Part shown: positions 18,531 to 27,905 of the stretch, piece after piece
Numbering within the stretch: position 1 is the first letter of the stretch
How the letters are laid out: each line of letters opens with the position of its first letter
Assembly (NCBI RefSeq): GCF_023156535.1
Contig: NZ_JALNMH010000010.1
Coordinates: 62,001 to 126,000 of the forward strand
Reading direction: 5' to 3'
Length of the DNA: 64,000 nucleotides
DNA from: Pseudomarimonas salicorniae
GTDB taxonomy: Bacteria > Pseudomonadota > Gammaproteobacteria > Xanthomonadales > Xanthomonadaceae
Notes under the pieces: model-generated
Databases searched by the model: none
What the model was told of the DNA's origin: nothing
Seen by the model: only the letters and a program-made list of their open reading frames with translations
Made by a program: the position numbers and the translations under genes

Positions 18531-21248
18531 ATGGGATTGCGTTCGATCGCCGCGCGGACCGCGCTGATCCTGGCCCTGGTCGCCGCCCTGTGCTTCGCGG
18601 GTGCCGCCTGGCTGATCCTTCAGAAGGCCTCCGCCGAGCAGCAGGAAACCGCCCTGCGCGAGCTGGAGCAGCTGGCCCGCGCCGAGGCCGCGAAAGTGCG
18701 CGGGATGGCGACCGAGCCCCTGGTGATGGTCCGCGGACTGGCCGAGGCCACCCTGCAGATGATTGAGCAGGAGGTTCCCAGCCGCGATCAGGCTTCCGGC
18801 CTGGTGCGGCGCTACGCGGTGTCCGATCCCGGCACGCTCGGCTACTGGCTCGAGTTCGAGCGCAATGGCTTCGACGGTCGCGACGACGAACTGGCGCGGG
18901 ACTGGAACGCGCCCCCTGACGATTCCGAGGCACCTGCGGACGATGCTGGAATGCCTGCGTTTCCGGCCGGCGAACCCAGCGGGGACGAGATGGATGCCTA
19001 CGTAGCGGGGCTCTCCCCGGGCGAGCAGGTCACCACCGACTCGGGACGCCTGTCGATCTACTGGGTGCTCGACGACAACGGCGAGCCCTCGCTCGAACAC
19101 TCGGTCGGCAGCGAGGGCGACAAGGACCTCGAAGGCGAGGACTACTACGTCGCCGCCCGCGACCGTGGCGCCGAGATGATGTTCGAGCCCTACGTCTACC
19201 CGGTGGACGGGGAGGACGTGCTGATGACCAGCCTGATGATGCCGCTGCTGCGCAACGGCCAGCACATCGGCGTGGCCGGGGCCGACATCACGCTGGACAG
19301 GATCCAGTCCGAGCTGGCGGCGGTCAGTCCCTACGGCAATGGCGTGGTTCGGCTGCTCTCGCCCAGCGGCATGGTGCTGGCCGCCCCGGAAAGCCAGCTG
19401 CTCGGCCAGGCCTGGCCCCAGGACCTGGCCGCGGTGCAGGCGGAGCTTGCCCGCGGCGGCGTGGTGCGCACGCGCGAGGACGATGCCGCGGTGGGTCAGG
19501 AGGTGTTCCGCGTCTACGTGCCGGTCAAGGTCGGTCGCGGCAGCGATGTGTTCATGCTGGCGGTCTCCGCTCCGGTCGATGCGGTGATGGCCGGCGTCGC
19601 CGAAGTGCGCAACCGGGTCGCCCTGGTCGCCGTGGCCAGCGTCATCGTGCTGGCCGTGGTGCTGGCGGTCCTGCTGAACCGCCTGGTCGGCCGCCCGCTG
19701 CAGGGCGTGGTGACCGCGGTGAACGCGGTGGCCCAAGGCAAGCTCGACTACCCGATCGCCGCCCGTGGTCAGGACGAGGTGGGTCAGGTCGGCGATGCCC
19801 TGCGCGGCATGCAGCGCGACCTGCGTGAGCGGATCGAGTCCGAGCGCGCGATCGCCGCACAGAACCTGCGGGTGAGGATCGCACTCGACAACGCCGGCAC
19901 CGCGATGCTGATCGCCGATGCCTCGGGGAGGATCGCCTATGCCAATCCCGCCTTCCGCGGCCTGCTGCGTGAGCACGGCGCGGCCCTGGCCGAGGCGCTG
20001 CCCTCGCTGGATCCTTCGGCCATCGAGGGCGCTGCCCTGGAGGTGCTGCAGCGCCCGGGCGAGCGCAGTCTGATCGACATCGCCGAGGTCGTCCGCAGCC
20101 AGCGCGAGTTCGGTGCCAGCGTGTTCGAGCAGACCGCAGCGCCGGTGCGCTCCGCGGAGGGCGAGAAGCTGGGCGTGGTGCTGGAATGGCGCGACCGCAG
20201 CCAGGAGATCGCGGTCGAGGCCGAGGTGGCCGGGGTCATCGAGGCGGCGGCGGCGGGCGACCTGTCGCGGCGCATCGGGGTGGCCGGAAAACAGGGTTTC
20301 TTCCGCCGCCTCGCCGAGGGCGTGGACGGCATGCTCGATGCCAACGAGCAGTCGATCTCCGAGGTGCAGCGCGTGCTCGCCGCGCTGGCCGAGGGCGACC
20401 TGACCCAGCGGATCACCGCTGATTTCGGCGGCGTGTTCGGCCAGATGCGCGACGACACCAATCTGACCGCCGAGCGCCTCACCGACATCATGGCCAAGGT
20501 GCGTGAGGCGGTGGACGCCATCAACACCGCGGCGCGCGAGATCTCCGCCGGCAACCAGGATCTGTCCGCGCGCTCCGAGCAGCAGGCGGCGAGCCTCGAG
20601 GAAACCGCGGCCGCGATGGAGCAGCTGACCTCGACGGTGAAGAACAACGCCGAATCCTCGCGCCAGGCGCGCCAGCTGGCGGTTGGCGCTGCCGACGTCG
20701 CCAGCCGCGGCGGTGCGGTGGTCCATCAGGTGGTCGAGCAGATGGACGGCATCACCCGCGCCTCCAAGCAGATCGGCGACATCATCGGGGTGATCGACGG
20801 GATCGCCTTCCAGACCAATATCCTGGCCCTCAACGCGGCGGTCGAGGCCGCCCGTGCCGGTGAGCAGGGTCGCGGGTTCGCCGTCGTCGCCAGCGAGGTG
20901 CGCTCGCTGGCCCAGCGCTCGGCCGAGGCGGCCAAGCAGATCAAGGGACTGATCAGCCAGTCCGGGCAGCGTGTCGACCAGGGCGCGGCCCTGGTTTCCG
21001 AGGCCGGCGCCACCATGACCGAGATCGTCGAGGCCGTGCGCCGGGTCAACGACCTGATGGGCGAGATCGCCTCGGCCTCGGACGAGCAGGCCACCGGTAT
21101 CGAGCAGGTCAACCACACCATCACCCACATGGACGGCGTCACCCAGCAGAACGTGGCCCTGGTCGAGGAGGCCACTGCCGCCGCCGGCTCACTGGAGGAA
21201 CAGGCCGGCAAGCTGGCCGATGCGGTCGCGGTGTTCCGGCTCCGCTGA
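18531..21248 (+). CDS. Methyl-accepting chemotaxis protein with Cache, HAMP and PAS domains
   Basis: 905 residues. The ATG at 18531 is set by the Shine-Dalgarno AAGGGAG (18516-18522); the frame is open far upstream but that is over other genes. TM1 is at about 10-30, a large periplasmic Cache-type sensor at about 35-355 (with [12 protein letters not shown]...FEPYVYP), TM2 at about 358-383, then HAMP. A PAS-like module (about 445-560) and a second HAMP-like segment precede the signalling hairpin, whose tip [20 protein letters not shown] is canonical. Such receptors bind small ligands in the periplasm and control CheA autophosphorylation; no che genes are adjacent, so it signals to a distant array. 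The periplasmic domain carries an unusual acidic/Pro-rich insertion (about residues 125-160). There is no C-terminal CheR-binding pentapeptide; the protein ends AVFRLR. Confidence 0.92.
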   Translation: MGLRSIAARTALILALVAALCFAGAAWLILQKASAEQQETALRELEQLARAEAAKVRGMATEPLVMVRGLAEATLQMIEQEVPSRDQASGLVRRYAVSDPGTLGYWLEFERNGFDGRDDELARDWNAPPDDSEAPADDAGMPAFPAGEPSGDEMDAYVAGLSPGEQVTTDSGRLSIYWVLDDNGEPSLEHSVGSEGDKDLEGEDYYVAARDRGAEMMFEPYVYPVDGEDVLMTSLMMPLLRNGQHIGVAGADITLDRIQSELAAVSPYGNGVVRLLSPSGMVLAAPESQLLGQAWPQDLAAVQAELARGGVVRTREDDAAVGQEVFRVYVPVKVGRGSDVFMLAVSAPVDAVMAGVAEVRNRVALVAVASVIVLAVVLAVLLNRLVGRPLQGVVTAVNAVAQGKLDYPIAARGQDEVGQVGDALRGMQRDLRERIESERAIAAQNLRVRIALDNAGTAMLIADASGRIAYANPAFRGLLREHGAALAEALPSLDPSAIEGAALEVLQRPGERSLIDIAEVVRSQREFGASVFEQTAAPVRSAEGEKLGVVLEWRDRSQEIAVEAEVAGVIEAAAAGDLSRRIGVAGKQGFFRRLAEGVDGMLDANEQSISEVQRVLAALAEGDLTQRITADFGGVFGQMRDDTNLTAERLTDIMAKVREAVDAINTAAREISAGNQDLSARSEQQAASLEETAAAMEQLTSTVKNNAESSRQARQLAVGAADVASRGGAVVHQVVEQMDGITRASKQIGDIIGVIDGIAFQTNILALNAAVEAARAGEQGRGFAVVASEVRSLAQRSAEAAKQIKGLISQSGQRVDQGAALVSEAGATMTEIVEAVRRVNDLMGEIASASDEQATGIEQVNHTITHMDGVTQQNVALVEEATAAAGSLEEQAGKLADAVAVFRLR

Positions 21249-21306
21249 CCCGAAGCTCGCGGCGCGGCCGTCTTCGGCGGGCCCCTGATCCCGCGCCAGG
21301 CGGTTC

Positions 21307-22149
21307 TCAGGCGCCGACGCCCTCGCCACGCAGCAGGGCGCGCTTGCGCGCCTCGCCCCAGCGGTAGCCGCCCAGACTCCCGTCGCCGCGCAGCACGCGG
21401 TGGCAGGGCACCAGTACCGCGACCCGGTTGGCGGCGCAGGCCGCGGCCGCGGCGCGGGCTGCCCGCGGCCGACCGAGCGCCGCGGCGAGTTCGCCGTAAC
21501 TCCTCGTTTCACCCTCATGCAGGCCGACGAGAAACTCCCAGACCTGGATCTGGAAGGCGGTGCCGCGCAGGTCGAGCGGTAGCTGTGGCCGCGGGGCGCG
21601 CCCGGCGAGATGCCGCTCGAGCGCCTCGATCCAGGCGTCCAGGGCATCCCCCGCGCTGGACGCCGTCAGCCGGGCGCGGGGGAACTCCCGCTGCAGATCC
21701 GCGAGCAGGGCATGGCGCCCTGATCCGAACTGGGCGAAGCAGACGCCGCGCGCCGTGGCCGCCATCAGCAGCCAGCCGAGCCCTGTCCTGCGCGCCGCCC
21801 AGCTGATCTCCTCGCCGGCGGCGCCCTTGCGATAGGCGGACAGGGTCATGCCGAGATCACGTTGCGCGGGTTCGTAGACCCGGCTGGTCGAGCCGAAGCC
21901 CGCCTCATGGATGGCCTCGGTGACGCCGCGCCCGGCGCGCAGGGCCTGTTTGAGCTGCCCCATGCGCGCCGCATCGCGCAGCTGCCTCGGTGAAACCCCG
22001 AACAGGGCGACGAAGCGTCGCTGGAAGGCGGCGGCCGACAGTCCGTGGCGGGCGGCCAGCTCGGAAAGGGGCCAGCTCTCGCCGGGACGCTCGATGATCT
22101 GGCGGGCGAGGCGACAGAGGGCGCTGTCGGTGGCACGTTCGACGGGCAT
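21307..22149 (-). CDS. Ada-like fusion: AraC HTH plus O6-methylguanine-DNA methyltransferase
   Basis: 280 residues from the ATG at 22149 (MPVERATDSALCRL); an in-frame GTG at 22251 would add 34 residues of low-complexity sequence. Residues about 10-105 form an AraC-type DNA-binding domain (SELAARHGLSAAAFQRRFVALFGVSPRQ). Residues about 120-280 are the Ada/MGMT methyltransferase with the active site VPCHRV (Cys about 249) and preceding GTAFQIQVWEFL and ANRVA motifs. It irreversibly accepts alkyl groups from O6-alkylguanine and O4-alkylthymine in DNA. Unlike E. coli Ada it lacks the N-terminal zinc/Cys methylphosphotriester sensor, so classical Ada activation by phosphotriester methylation is not expected. 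Start choice is uncertain because neither option has a clear Shine-Dalgarno. Confidence 0.85.
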   Translation of the reverse strand: MPVERATDSALCRLARQIIERPGESWPLSELAARHGLSAAAFQRRFVALFGVSPRQLRDAARMGQLKQALRAGRGVTEAIHEAGFGSTSRVYEPAQRDLGMTLSAYRKGAAGEEISWAARRTGLGWLLMAATARGVCFAQFGSGRHALLADLQREFPRARLTASSAGDALDAWIEALERHLAGRAPRPQLPLDLRGTAFQIQVWEFLVGLHEGETRSYGELAAALGRPRAARAAAAACAANRVAVLVPCHRVLRGDGSLGGYRWGEARKRALLRGEGVGA

Positions 22150-22292
22150 GGCTGTGGGCGGGGGTGGGGCGACGGGCACAGTGTCGCAGCCGGGCAGGGA
22201 GCACACACTCCGATCCTTGCGCGCAAGAAGCGGAGTGACGGCGGTGGGCACGGCGCACAGGCTGGTATGACCCCGAACGGAACCCCTGCACC

Positions 22293-22760
22293 ATGTCCCT
22301 GCGCTTTCTCGGTATCGACCCGAAACCCTTTCGCCACCTGTTCGGCCTCAAGGATGCCGCCCTGGCCCGGCTCGGCATCGAACGCCACCGGGTCACCGCA
22401 TCGCCCGGCACGCCGGACCGGATCAGCCTGCGCGACCTGCAGCCGGGCCAGACCGCGTTGCTGATGCACTACGTCCACCAGCCCGCCGATACGCCCTATC
22501 GTGCGAGCCATGCGATCTTCGTCGGCGAGGCCGATGGTGAAGCGGCCTGCTATGTGGACACGCTGCCCCCGGCGTTGGCCCTGCGACCGCTCTCCCTGCG
22601 CGCGTTCAGCCGCGGACACCGCATGCTCGACGCCGACCTGGTCACCGCAGACGCCGCCCTGGACTCCGCCGCCCGCCTGCTGGCCCGGCCGGATGTCGCC
22701 TACCTGCACGCGCATTACGCGCGACCCGGCTGCTTTGCCGCGCGGGTGGAGCGGGCCTGA
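22293..22760 (+). CDS. DUF1203 family protein
   Basis: 155 residues, divergent from the Ada-like gene. The sequence follows the DUF1203 pattern closely: an N-terminal F.G.DP.PFR.LF.L.D..LA..G, then RISLRDLQPGQTALLMHYVH, QPADTPYRASHAIFV, and a C-terminal LARPDVAYLHAHYARPGCFAA. The family is widespread in proteobacteria and has no established function that I can name; the conserved His, Tyr and Cys residues in the last third could form an active or metal site. Cytoplasmic, no signal peptide. Adjacent genes do not suggest a pathway. Confidence 0.8.
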   Translation: MSLRFLGIDPKPFRHLFGLKDAALARLGIERHRVTASPGTPDRISLRDLQPGQTALLMHYVHQPADTPYRASHAIFVGEADGEAACYVDTLPPALALRPLSLRAFSRGHRMLDADLVTADAALDSAARLLARPDVAYLHAHYARPGCFAARVERA

Positions 22761-22790
22761 GCGGCGTGCCTTGCCGCGCGGTCGGGTCGG

Positions 22791-24020
22791 TCAGGGCGGG
22801 GCGGGGCGGCGGACGTGCGCCGCCACGGCCGTCAGCAGGGCCTGCAGGGCGGTGGCGGAAAGTGGCCGTTCGAGCAGGGGCAGGCCCTGCTCCCCGGCCC
22901 GCGCGCGCATCGCCGCGGACGGGTCCCTGGCCAGCAGGGCCGCGGGCAGCTGGCCGCCGGCCTCGCGCCCGAGAATGCTGGTCAGCGCGAAGCCGTCCAA
23001 GCCGTCTTCCTGCCCTAGCTCGATCAGCAGCAGGTCCGGCCGATTCTCCCGAACGGACAGCAAGGCCGCCTCCGCGTCTGCGGCCGCGTCCACTGCGTGC
23101 CCCCACGCCTGCAGCAGGGCCTGGCAGTCGTCAGATCCGGCCTGCCCGGCGCCCACGTAAAGCACTCGAAGCCGACCGGCAGGCGCGGCCCCGGCGTCCG
23201 GCGTGGCCGGACTCCCGGGCGGGTCGCAGAGCGGCACCTCGATCTCGTGCAGGCTGCCACGGCCTAGCCGCGAACGGCGGCGCAGCGGGTGGCCGAGGAG
23301 GCGCGCGCTGCTGGCGCTGATCATCAGGCGCAGGGCGTCGCCGCGGGTGGCGCCCGAACCGTCGTCAAGGCGCCAGCGCTCGGCCGGCACCGGCTCGGCC
23401 TCGCCCGGCCGTCCCGGGCCGGTATCCCAGACCTGCAGCAGCGCGTGGCTGCCGCGTCGGCGTAGGCCCAGCAGCACCCCTCCGTAGCCGGTCTGGGCCA
23501 GGGCCGTGGCCAGCAGGTTCTCCAGCACGCGCTGAAGCAGTACGCGATCGGATCGGATCCAGCAGGGCGGACAGCGCAGGGCCAGTCGCAGGCCGGCTCG
23601 CTCGGCGGTGTCGGCGAACTCGGCGACCAGGGTGTGGAGCAGGGCGGGCGCATCAAGCGGTTCGATCCTGGGCTCGATGGCCGGCGGTCGGGGGCCTTCG
23701 CGTTGAACCGTGGCCTGGTCGGGGGCGTCCGCGATCGCCTCGACCGCCTCGACCGCTCCGGCGGGGGCTGCCGCGGCCAGCGGCAGCAGGGCGGCCGGAA
23801 GCAGCACGGCCGCAAGCAGCGCCCAGGGTCCCAGCAGCAGGTGCAGGACGGCCCCGAACACGGCCCAGGCCGAGCTGACGGCGATCAGCATCAGGCCGCG
23901 GCGGAGAGGGGCGGCGCCTCCGGGGCGACCGGGGGCCCTGAGCAGGGCGTAGAGCAGGCCGAGGGCCAGTGCGCCCAGGCAGGGCAGGGCCAGCCAGAGC
24001 AGGCCGGGTCCGGCGATCAT
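22791..24020 (-). CDS. Degenerate hybrid histidine kinase (pseudokinase plus pseudo-receiver)
   Basis: 409 residues, start ATG 24020 with CAGGAG upstream. Two to three hydrophobic helices lie at about 5-26, 41-62 and 64-85. There is no HisKA phosphoacceptor histidine motif. The ATPase-like region keeps an N-box-like QRVLENLLATAL and a DTGPGRP (G1-like) but no recognisable G2 box. The C-terminal CheY-like domain has the fold pattern but lost its chemistry: the acidic pair is replaced (VLYVGAGQ where VDD is usual), the phosphoacceptor Asp is Glu (LLLIELGQ) and the conserved Lys is Arg (LLERPLS). It is intact with good coding potential, so it is probably a functional scaffold or phosphorylation-independent regulator rather than a decaying gene. 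Divergent from the phosphopantetheinyl transferase gene. Confidence 0.75.
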   Translation of the reverse strand: MIAGPGLLWLALPCLGALALGLLYALLRAPGRPGGAAPLRRGLMLIAVSSAWAVFGAVLHLLLGPWALLAAVLLPAALLPLAAAAPAGAVEAVEAIADAPDQATVQREGPRPPAIEPRIEPLDAPALLHTLVAEFADTAERAGLRLALRCPPCWIRSDRVLLQRVLENLLATALAQTGYGGVLLGLRRRGSHALLQVWDTGPGRPGEAEPVPAERWRLDDGSGATRGDALRLMISASSARLLGHPLRRRSRLGRGSLHEIEVPLCDPPGSPATPDAGAAPAGRLRVLYVGAGQAGSDDCQALLQAWGHAVDAAADAEAALLSVRENRPDLLLIELGQEDGLDGFALTSILGREAGGQLPAALLARDPSAAMRARAGEQGLPLLERPLSATALQALLTAVAAHVRRPAPP

Positions 24021-24110
24021 CGGCGGGGGCTCCTGGCCAGGGGAGGACGGATGATCGACGATCAGGCCCGGCTTGGCGAGGCGGCGCCGGGATCAGGCAC
24101 ACTGGCCGCC

Positions 24111-24779
24111 ATGAGCCTGCCGCCGCCGACCGAACTTGCCTGGCCGCCCCCGGCCCTGCAGCGCCCCCGGGACGAAGAGACCGATCTGTGGTGGATCGAT
24201 CCGGTGATTGCAGCGGAGTTGCCTACCCGGGCCCGCGCGCGGCACCTGCTGCATAGCGTGCTGGCCGTCTACCTCGATGGCGAGCCGCTGGCACTCGACC
24301 GCGAACCCAAGGGACGGCCCTTTCTGCGCAATCCTTCGCCGCCCGATTTCAATCTGAGCGATACCCGCGGCGGCACCGTGCTGGCGGTGGCCGGCCGCGG
24401 CCGGATCGGTATCGACCTCGAGCGTCTCGATCGGGACCCGCCGGTGGCCCGGCTGGCTTCGCGCTGGTTCTCAGCGGAAGAGGCCGAGGCGATTGCCGGG
24501 CTGGACGGGGAGGCCGCGCGAAGCGCCTTCCTGCGCCTGTGGACCGCCAAGGAGGCCGCCTGCAAGGCCACCGGAACCGGCATCTTCGGCTGGCTGCCGC
24601 AATGGCGCTTCGAAGTCGGGCCGGAGGCGCCCTGCGCGCGGTCCGCCCCCGGCCACGCGGGGTCGCTCTCGGACTGGCATTTCCTGCGCGTCGCGCCCTC
24701 GGACCAGCACACCTGCGTCCTGGCGGTCTGGGGCTTCCAGCCGCGCTGGCGTCACTTCTTCCGCGTGATGCCGGGCTGA
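24111..24779 (+). CDS. 4'-phosphopantetheinyl transferase (Sfp type)
   Basis: 222 residues. Transfers phosphopantetheine from CoA to a serine of carrier proteins. Signature motifs are present: IGIDLERLDR (Asp102, Glu104) and LWTAKEAACKATG (Trp144, Lys147, Glu148, Lys152). The upstream motif reads FNLSDT, where many Sfp-type enzymes have FNLSHS, so the CoA-contacting His is Asp; this may be a subfamily trait. No polyketide, non-ribosomal peptide or fatty-acid genes are nearby, so its carrier-protein partner is elsewhere. Start ATG 24111 follows no strong Shine-Dalgarno. The last 28 bases overlap tail-to-tail with the small DUF2256 gene. Confidence 0.85.
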   Translation: MSLPPPTELAWPPPALQRPRDEETDLWWIDPVIAAELPTRARARHLLHSVLAVYLDGEPLALDREPKGRPFLRNPSPPDFNLSDTRGGTVLAVAGRGRIGIDLERLDRDPPVARLASRWFSAEEAEAIAGLDGEAARSAFLRLWTAKEAACKATGTGIFGWLPQWRFEVGPEAPCARSAPGHAGSLSDWHFLRVAPSDQHTCVLAVWGFQPRWRHFFRVMPG

Positions 24780-24943
24780 GCGGCCGCGCCGCGCGGCGTG
24801 CCGCGCCGGCAGGCATCGCTGCAATAGACCACCTGATCCCAGTCCTTCGCCCACTTGCGACGCCAGCTGAACATGCGCTGGCAGACCGGGCAGCGCTTCT
24901 CTGGCAGCCCCGGGGCCCGCGATTCGCGCCGGGAACCCGGCAT
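24752..24943 (-). CDS. DUF2256 zinc-ribbon-like small protein
   Basis: 63 residues. It has the DUF2256 pattern: KRCPVCQRMFSWRRKW, then WDQVVYCSDACRR, i.e. CxxC...CxxxC ligands for one zinc ion with a Trp-rich centre. Function is unknown. Its ATG (24943-24941) shares a base with the stop of the diguanylate cyclase gene, so it is translated as the second gene of that transcript. Its own tail overlaps the end of the convergent phosphopantetheinyl transferase gene by 28 bases. The start is well fixed by the overlap and by the family's short N-terminus. Confidence 0.8.
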   Translation of the reverse strand: MPGSRRESRAPGLPEKRCPVCQRMFSWRRKWAKDWDQVVYCSDACRRGTPRGAAAQPGITRKK

Positions 24944-27798
24944 CAGCGGGAGGTCGCGACCACGCGATTGCGACCCTGGCGCTTGGCGGCGTAGAGCGCG
25001 GTGTCGGCGTCGCGCAGCAGATCCGTCGGGGTGCGCCCGGCGGCCGGCACCTCGCTGGCCACGCCCACGCTGACCGTGGTCGGGAATCCGGGATGGTCGA
25101 AGCTCGCGCGCATCGCCTCGGCGCGCTGTATGGCCTCCTCGAGGTGGGTGCCGGGCAGGACCACGGCAAACTCCTCGCCGCCGAAGCGGGCCAGCAGCTC
25201 GCGCACCGGGCGCACCATTTCATCGAGCTTCTCCGCGACCCGTACCAGCTGCTGGTCACCCTCCAGGTGGCCATGCTGGTCGTTGAACTGCTTGAAGTGG
25301 TCGACGTCGATCATCACCAGGGACAGCGGCTGGCGCAGCTCGGCGCAGCGCTCCCACTCGCGGGCCATGGCCTGCTCCAGCGCGCGGCGATTCGCGACTC
25401 CGGTCAGGCTGTCCTCGGTGGCCAGCTCGGCGAGCTTGGCGTTGGCCTGCTTCAGCTCGAGGGTGCGCTCGGCGATCTTCGCCTCCAGCCGGCGGTTCGC
25501 CGCCCGGAACTGCCGGTAGCGCAGACGCGCCAGCAGCTGAGCGCCAAGCAGCAGCAGGAGCAGGACGGCGCAGCCCAGGCCGATTCGCGCCCAGGGCGTC
25601 TGCCACCAGGCCGGACGCACCGCAAAGGCAAAGGCCAGCGGCTCGCCCAGGCGACCATTCCGCGTGCGCCCCTCAACGCGCAGCAGGTACTCGCCCGGGC
25701 CGGGTGCGCGCAGGGTGAGGGCCGGTCGTCGGGCGGGGCTCCATTCGCTCCAGCTGCCGTCCAGCCCGTCGATGCGCTGGCGGAACTCCACCCCGGGTTC
25801 CATCGTCGGCATCCGGAAGTCGAACAGCAGTGCATCCCCGTCGGCCAGCGCCAGGTCGGGTGCGCCACGAAGCGGCAGGCGGTGGCTTCTGCCGTCGGCG
25901 CGACGCAGCTCCCAGCCGGCGAGCTGCACCGACAGGGGCATCAGCGGCGACTCGTCCACCTCTGGATCGAACTGCAGCAATCCGCCCCAGGTCTTGATCC
26001 GCAGCTTGCCGTCGGCGTCGGTCTTCATGCCGAAGAAGCCGCGCGCAAGCCCCGAGCCCAGCGGCGCGAGCTGCCAGTCCCCGGTGCCCGGAAGGCGCCG
26101 GAAGAGCTGCCGCTCCGCATAGGCGAAATCGCCATGCTCGGTCTCGGTCAGCCCCATGCTGAAGGGGCGCTCGAAGAGCGAGAACGGCGGGCCCTCGTAG
26201 GGCTCGAATCGTTCGCCGACGAACCGGTAGACGCGCTGCCCGCAGACCGCGTAGAGCCCCCCGTCGAGGCGGTAGAGGATGCTGCCCATCGCCGGATCCC
26301 AGTGCAGGCCCTGCTCCGGCCCGAACAACTCGCGAGCCTCGATGCGCAGGCCACTCTCGTCCAGCGTCCAGCGCTGCGGGGCCCCGCGCAGGTCGTCGAC
26401 CCACAGGCGGCCGGCGTCGGCCTCGAAGATCTCGGTCAGGCTGATGCCCTCGAGCGGCCAGCGGGCCAGTGTCTTCCAGTGGACGCCCTGCTGCGCCAGC
26501 ACGGCGATCTCGTCATTGCCCAGGGCGTAGACGCGCCCCGGAAACCGCTCCGACGCCTGCAGCAGGAAGGTTGAGTCCTGCTCCAGCACGCGAAGCGTCG
26601 ACCCGTCCCGGTCGGAGTGCCAGAGCACCCCGTCACGGTCGCCCACCAGCAGGCCGCCTGCGGCGGCGAGCAGGGTGCCTGCTTCGAGGCTGGTGTCGAT
26701 GGCCGGCCGGAAGGCGATCTGCCCGTTGCGACGCGCGCTGCGGAAGACGCCGACCGAGGTGCCGACCCAGAGCGAGCCGTTGTGGAATGCGGTGTCGAGC
26801 ACCGACCCCGAGAGACCTTCGCGCGGGCTGAACGTGCTCCACGGGGAGGGCAGGCGAAGGCGGACGAGATCGCCCTCGGTCGACACCCAGACGCCGCCTT
26901 CCCGGTCATGGTCGAGCCGGAGGATGGAATAGGGGCCGAGGGCGTGGATGCCGACCACGCCGAACCCGGCGTCGAGATGGATCACCTCGCCGCCGTCGGT
27001 TCCGATCAGATAGCCGCCGTCGGCCAGCCGCAGTCCTGGCGCCGGGTCGCGGGCCGCCAGCACCGGGTCGGCCGGCCCGCTGAGCCGCGAGAGGCCCTTG
27101 GAATGGGACAGGTAGATGCCCTCCCGGCTGACCAGCACCAGGTCATCGGGGCGGGCGAAGATCTCGGACAGCGGTCGCTCGGCAAATGCTTCGCCGCCCG
27201 GCGCCAGCCGGAATCCGCCGGCGTCGATGCGGCCGAAGCCGTGCCCGTGGAGGCGCGTGTAGAGGGTGTCACCGATAGCAAACACCCGCCGGTAGTCCAG
27301 ACCCAGCGGCCAGCGCTCGCGCTCGCCCGCGTAGCCGAGGAAAAACAGCGCTTCGTTGCTGCGGAAGAACAGTCCGCGCGGCGTCGCAAGCACGTCCCAG
27401 ATGATGCCGAAGGTGGCCTGCTCGCCGTCGACGCCGAACTCGCCGCGCAGGTCGACGTAGCGAAAGGCGCCCGTGGCGTCGATGTCCAGCCGGCCGAACT
27501 GGTCGACGCCGCCGACGTGGATCCGTCCGTCGCGGTCCAGGGCAAGCGCACGGGCCGGCGAGAAGCCGGGGAGTTCGATCAGGTCCCAGTGGCTGCCGTC
27601 GTAATGCAGGACGCCGGCGCCGTTGGCCACCAGCAGACTGCCATCGGGCAGCGAGAGCACGTCATGGCTGGAGGGGTTGGCGTCGTGGTCCTCGGCCCCG
27701 AAGCGCTGCTGCAGCGGCTGCCCCTGCAGCGACAGGTCCGGAGCTGCCGCGGCGGCCAGGAAACTGCACAGCAGCAGCGGGAGCGCGGCTTTCACCAT
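24943..27798 (-). CDS. Diguanylate cyclase with periplasmic two-component-propeller sensor
   Basis: 951 residues. The ATG at 27798 is preferred because it begins directly with a signal peptide (MVKAALPLLLCSFLAAAAA); the frame is open to 27888. Residues about 30-640 form repeated propeller blades of the Reg_prop type, residues about 640-730 a Y_Y_Y-like beta domain, a membrane helix follows at about 737-758 and a short coiled coil leads to the GGDEF domain (about 795-950) with an active-site GGEEF near residue 875. It should make cyclic di-GMP in the cytoplasm in response to a periplasmic ligand. The position of the inhibitory RxxD I-site reads RPVR, so product inhibition may be lost. It is divergent from the ECF sigma gene and co-transcribed with the DUF2256 gene. 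Confidence 0.9.
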   Translation of the reverse strand: MVKAALPLLLCSFLAAAAAPDLSLQGQPLQQRFGAEDHDANPSSHDVLSLPDGSLLVANGAGVLHYDGSHWDLIELPGFSPARALALDRDGRIHVGGVDQFGRLDIDATGAFRYVDLRGEFGVDGEQATFGIIWDVLATPRGLFFRSNEALFFLGYAGERERWPLGLDYRRVFAIGDTLYTRLHGHGFGRIDAGGFRLAPGGEAFAERPLSEIFARPDDLVLVSREGIYLSHSKGLSRLSGPADPVLAARDPAPGLRLADGGYLIGTDGGEVIHLDAGFGVVGIHALGPYSILRLDHDREGGVWVSTEGDLVRLRLPSPWSTFSPREGLSGSVLDTAFHNGSLWVGTSVGVFRSARRNGQIAFRPAIDTSLEAGTLLAAAGGLLVGDRDGVLWHSDRDGSTLRVLEQDSTFLLQASERFPGRVYALGNDEIAVLAQQGVHWKTLARWPLEGISLTEIFEADAGRLWVDDLRGAPQRWTLDESGLRIEARELFGPEQGLHWDPAMGSILYRLDGGLYAVCGQRVYRFVGERFEPYEGPPFSLFERPFSMGLTETEHGDFAYAERQLFRRLPGTGDWQLAPLGSGLARGFFGMKTDADGKLRIKTWGGLLQFDPEVDESPLMPLSVQLAGWELRRADGRSHRLPLRGAPDLALADGDALLFDFRMPTMEPGVEFRQRIDGLDGSWSEWSPARRPALTLRAPGPGEYLLRVEGRTRNGRLGEPLAFAFAVRPAWWQTPWARIGLGCAVLLLLLLGAQLLARLRYRQFRAANRRLEAKIAERTLELKQANAKLAELATEDSLTGVANRRALEQAMAREWERCAELRQPLSLVMIDVDHFKQFNDQHGHLEGDQQLVRVAEKLDEMVRPVRELLARFGGEEFAVVLPGTHLEEAIQRAEAMRASFDHPGFPTTVSVGVASEVPAAGRTPTDLLRDADTALYAAKRQGRNRVVATSR

Positions 27799-27905
27799 GT
27801 GCACAGTGTCGCGCAAGCGGGGTCCCGCGCCTATCGTCCGATCGGTTTTTCGAGACGCAGGGCGCAGACTGCGACGGATCGCCTCCACCAGCCGTCCTGA
27901 TCAGC

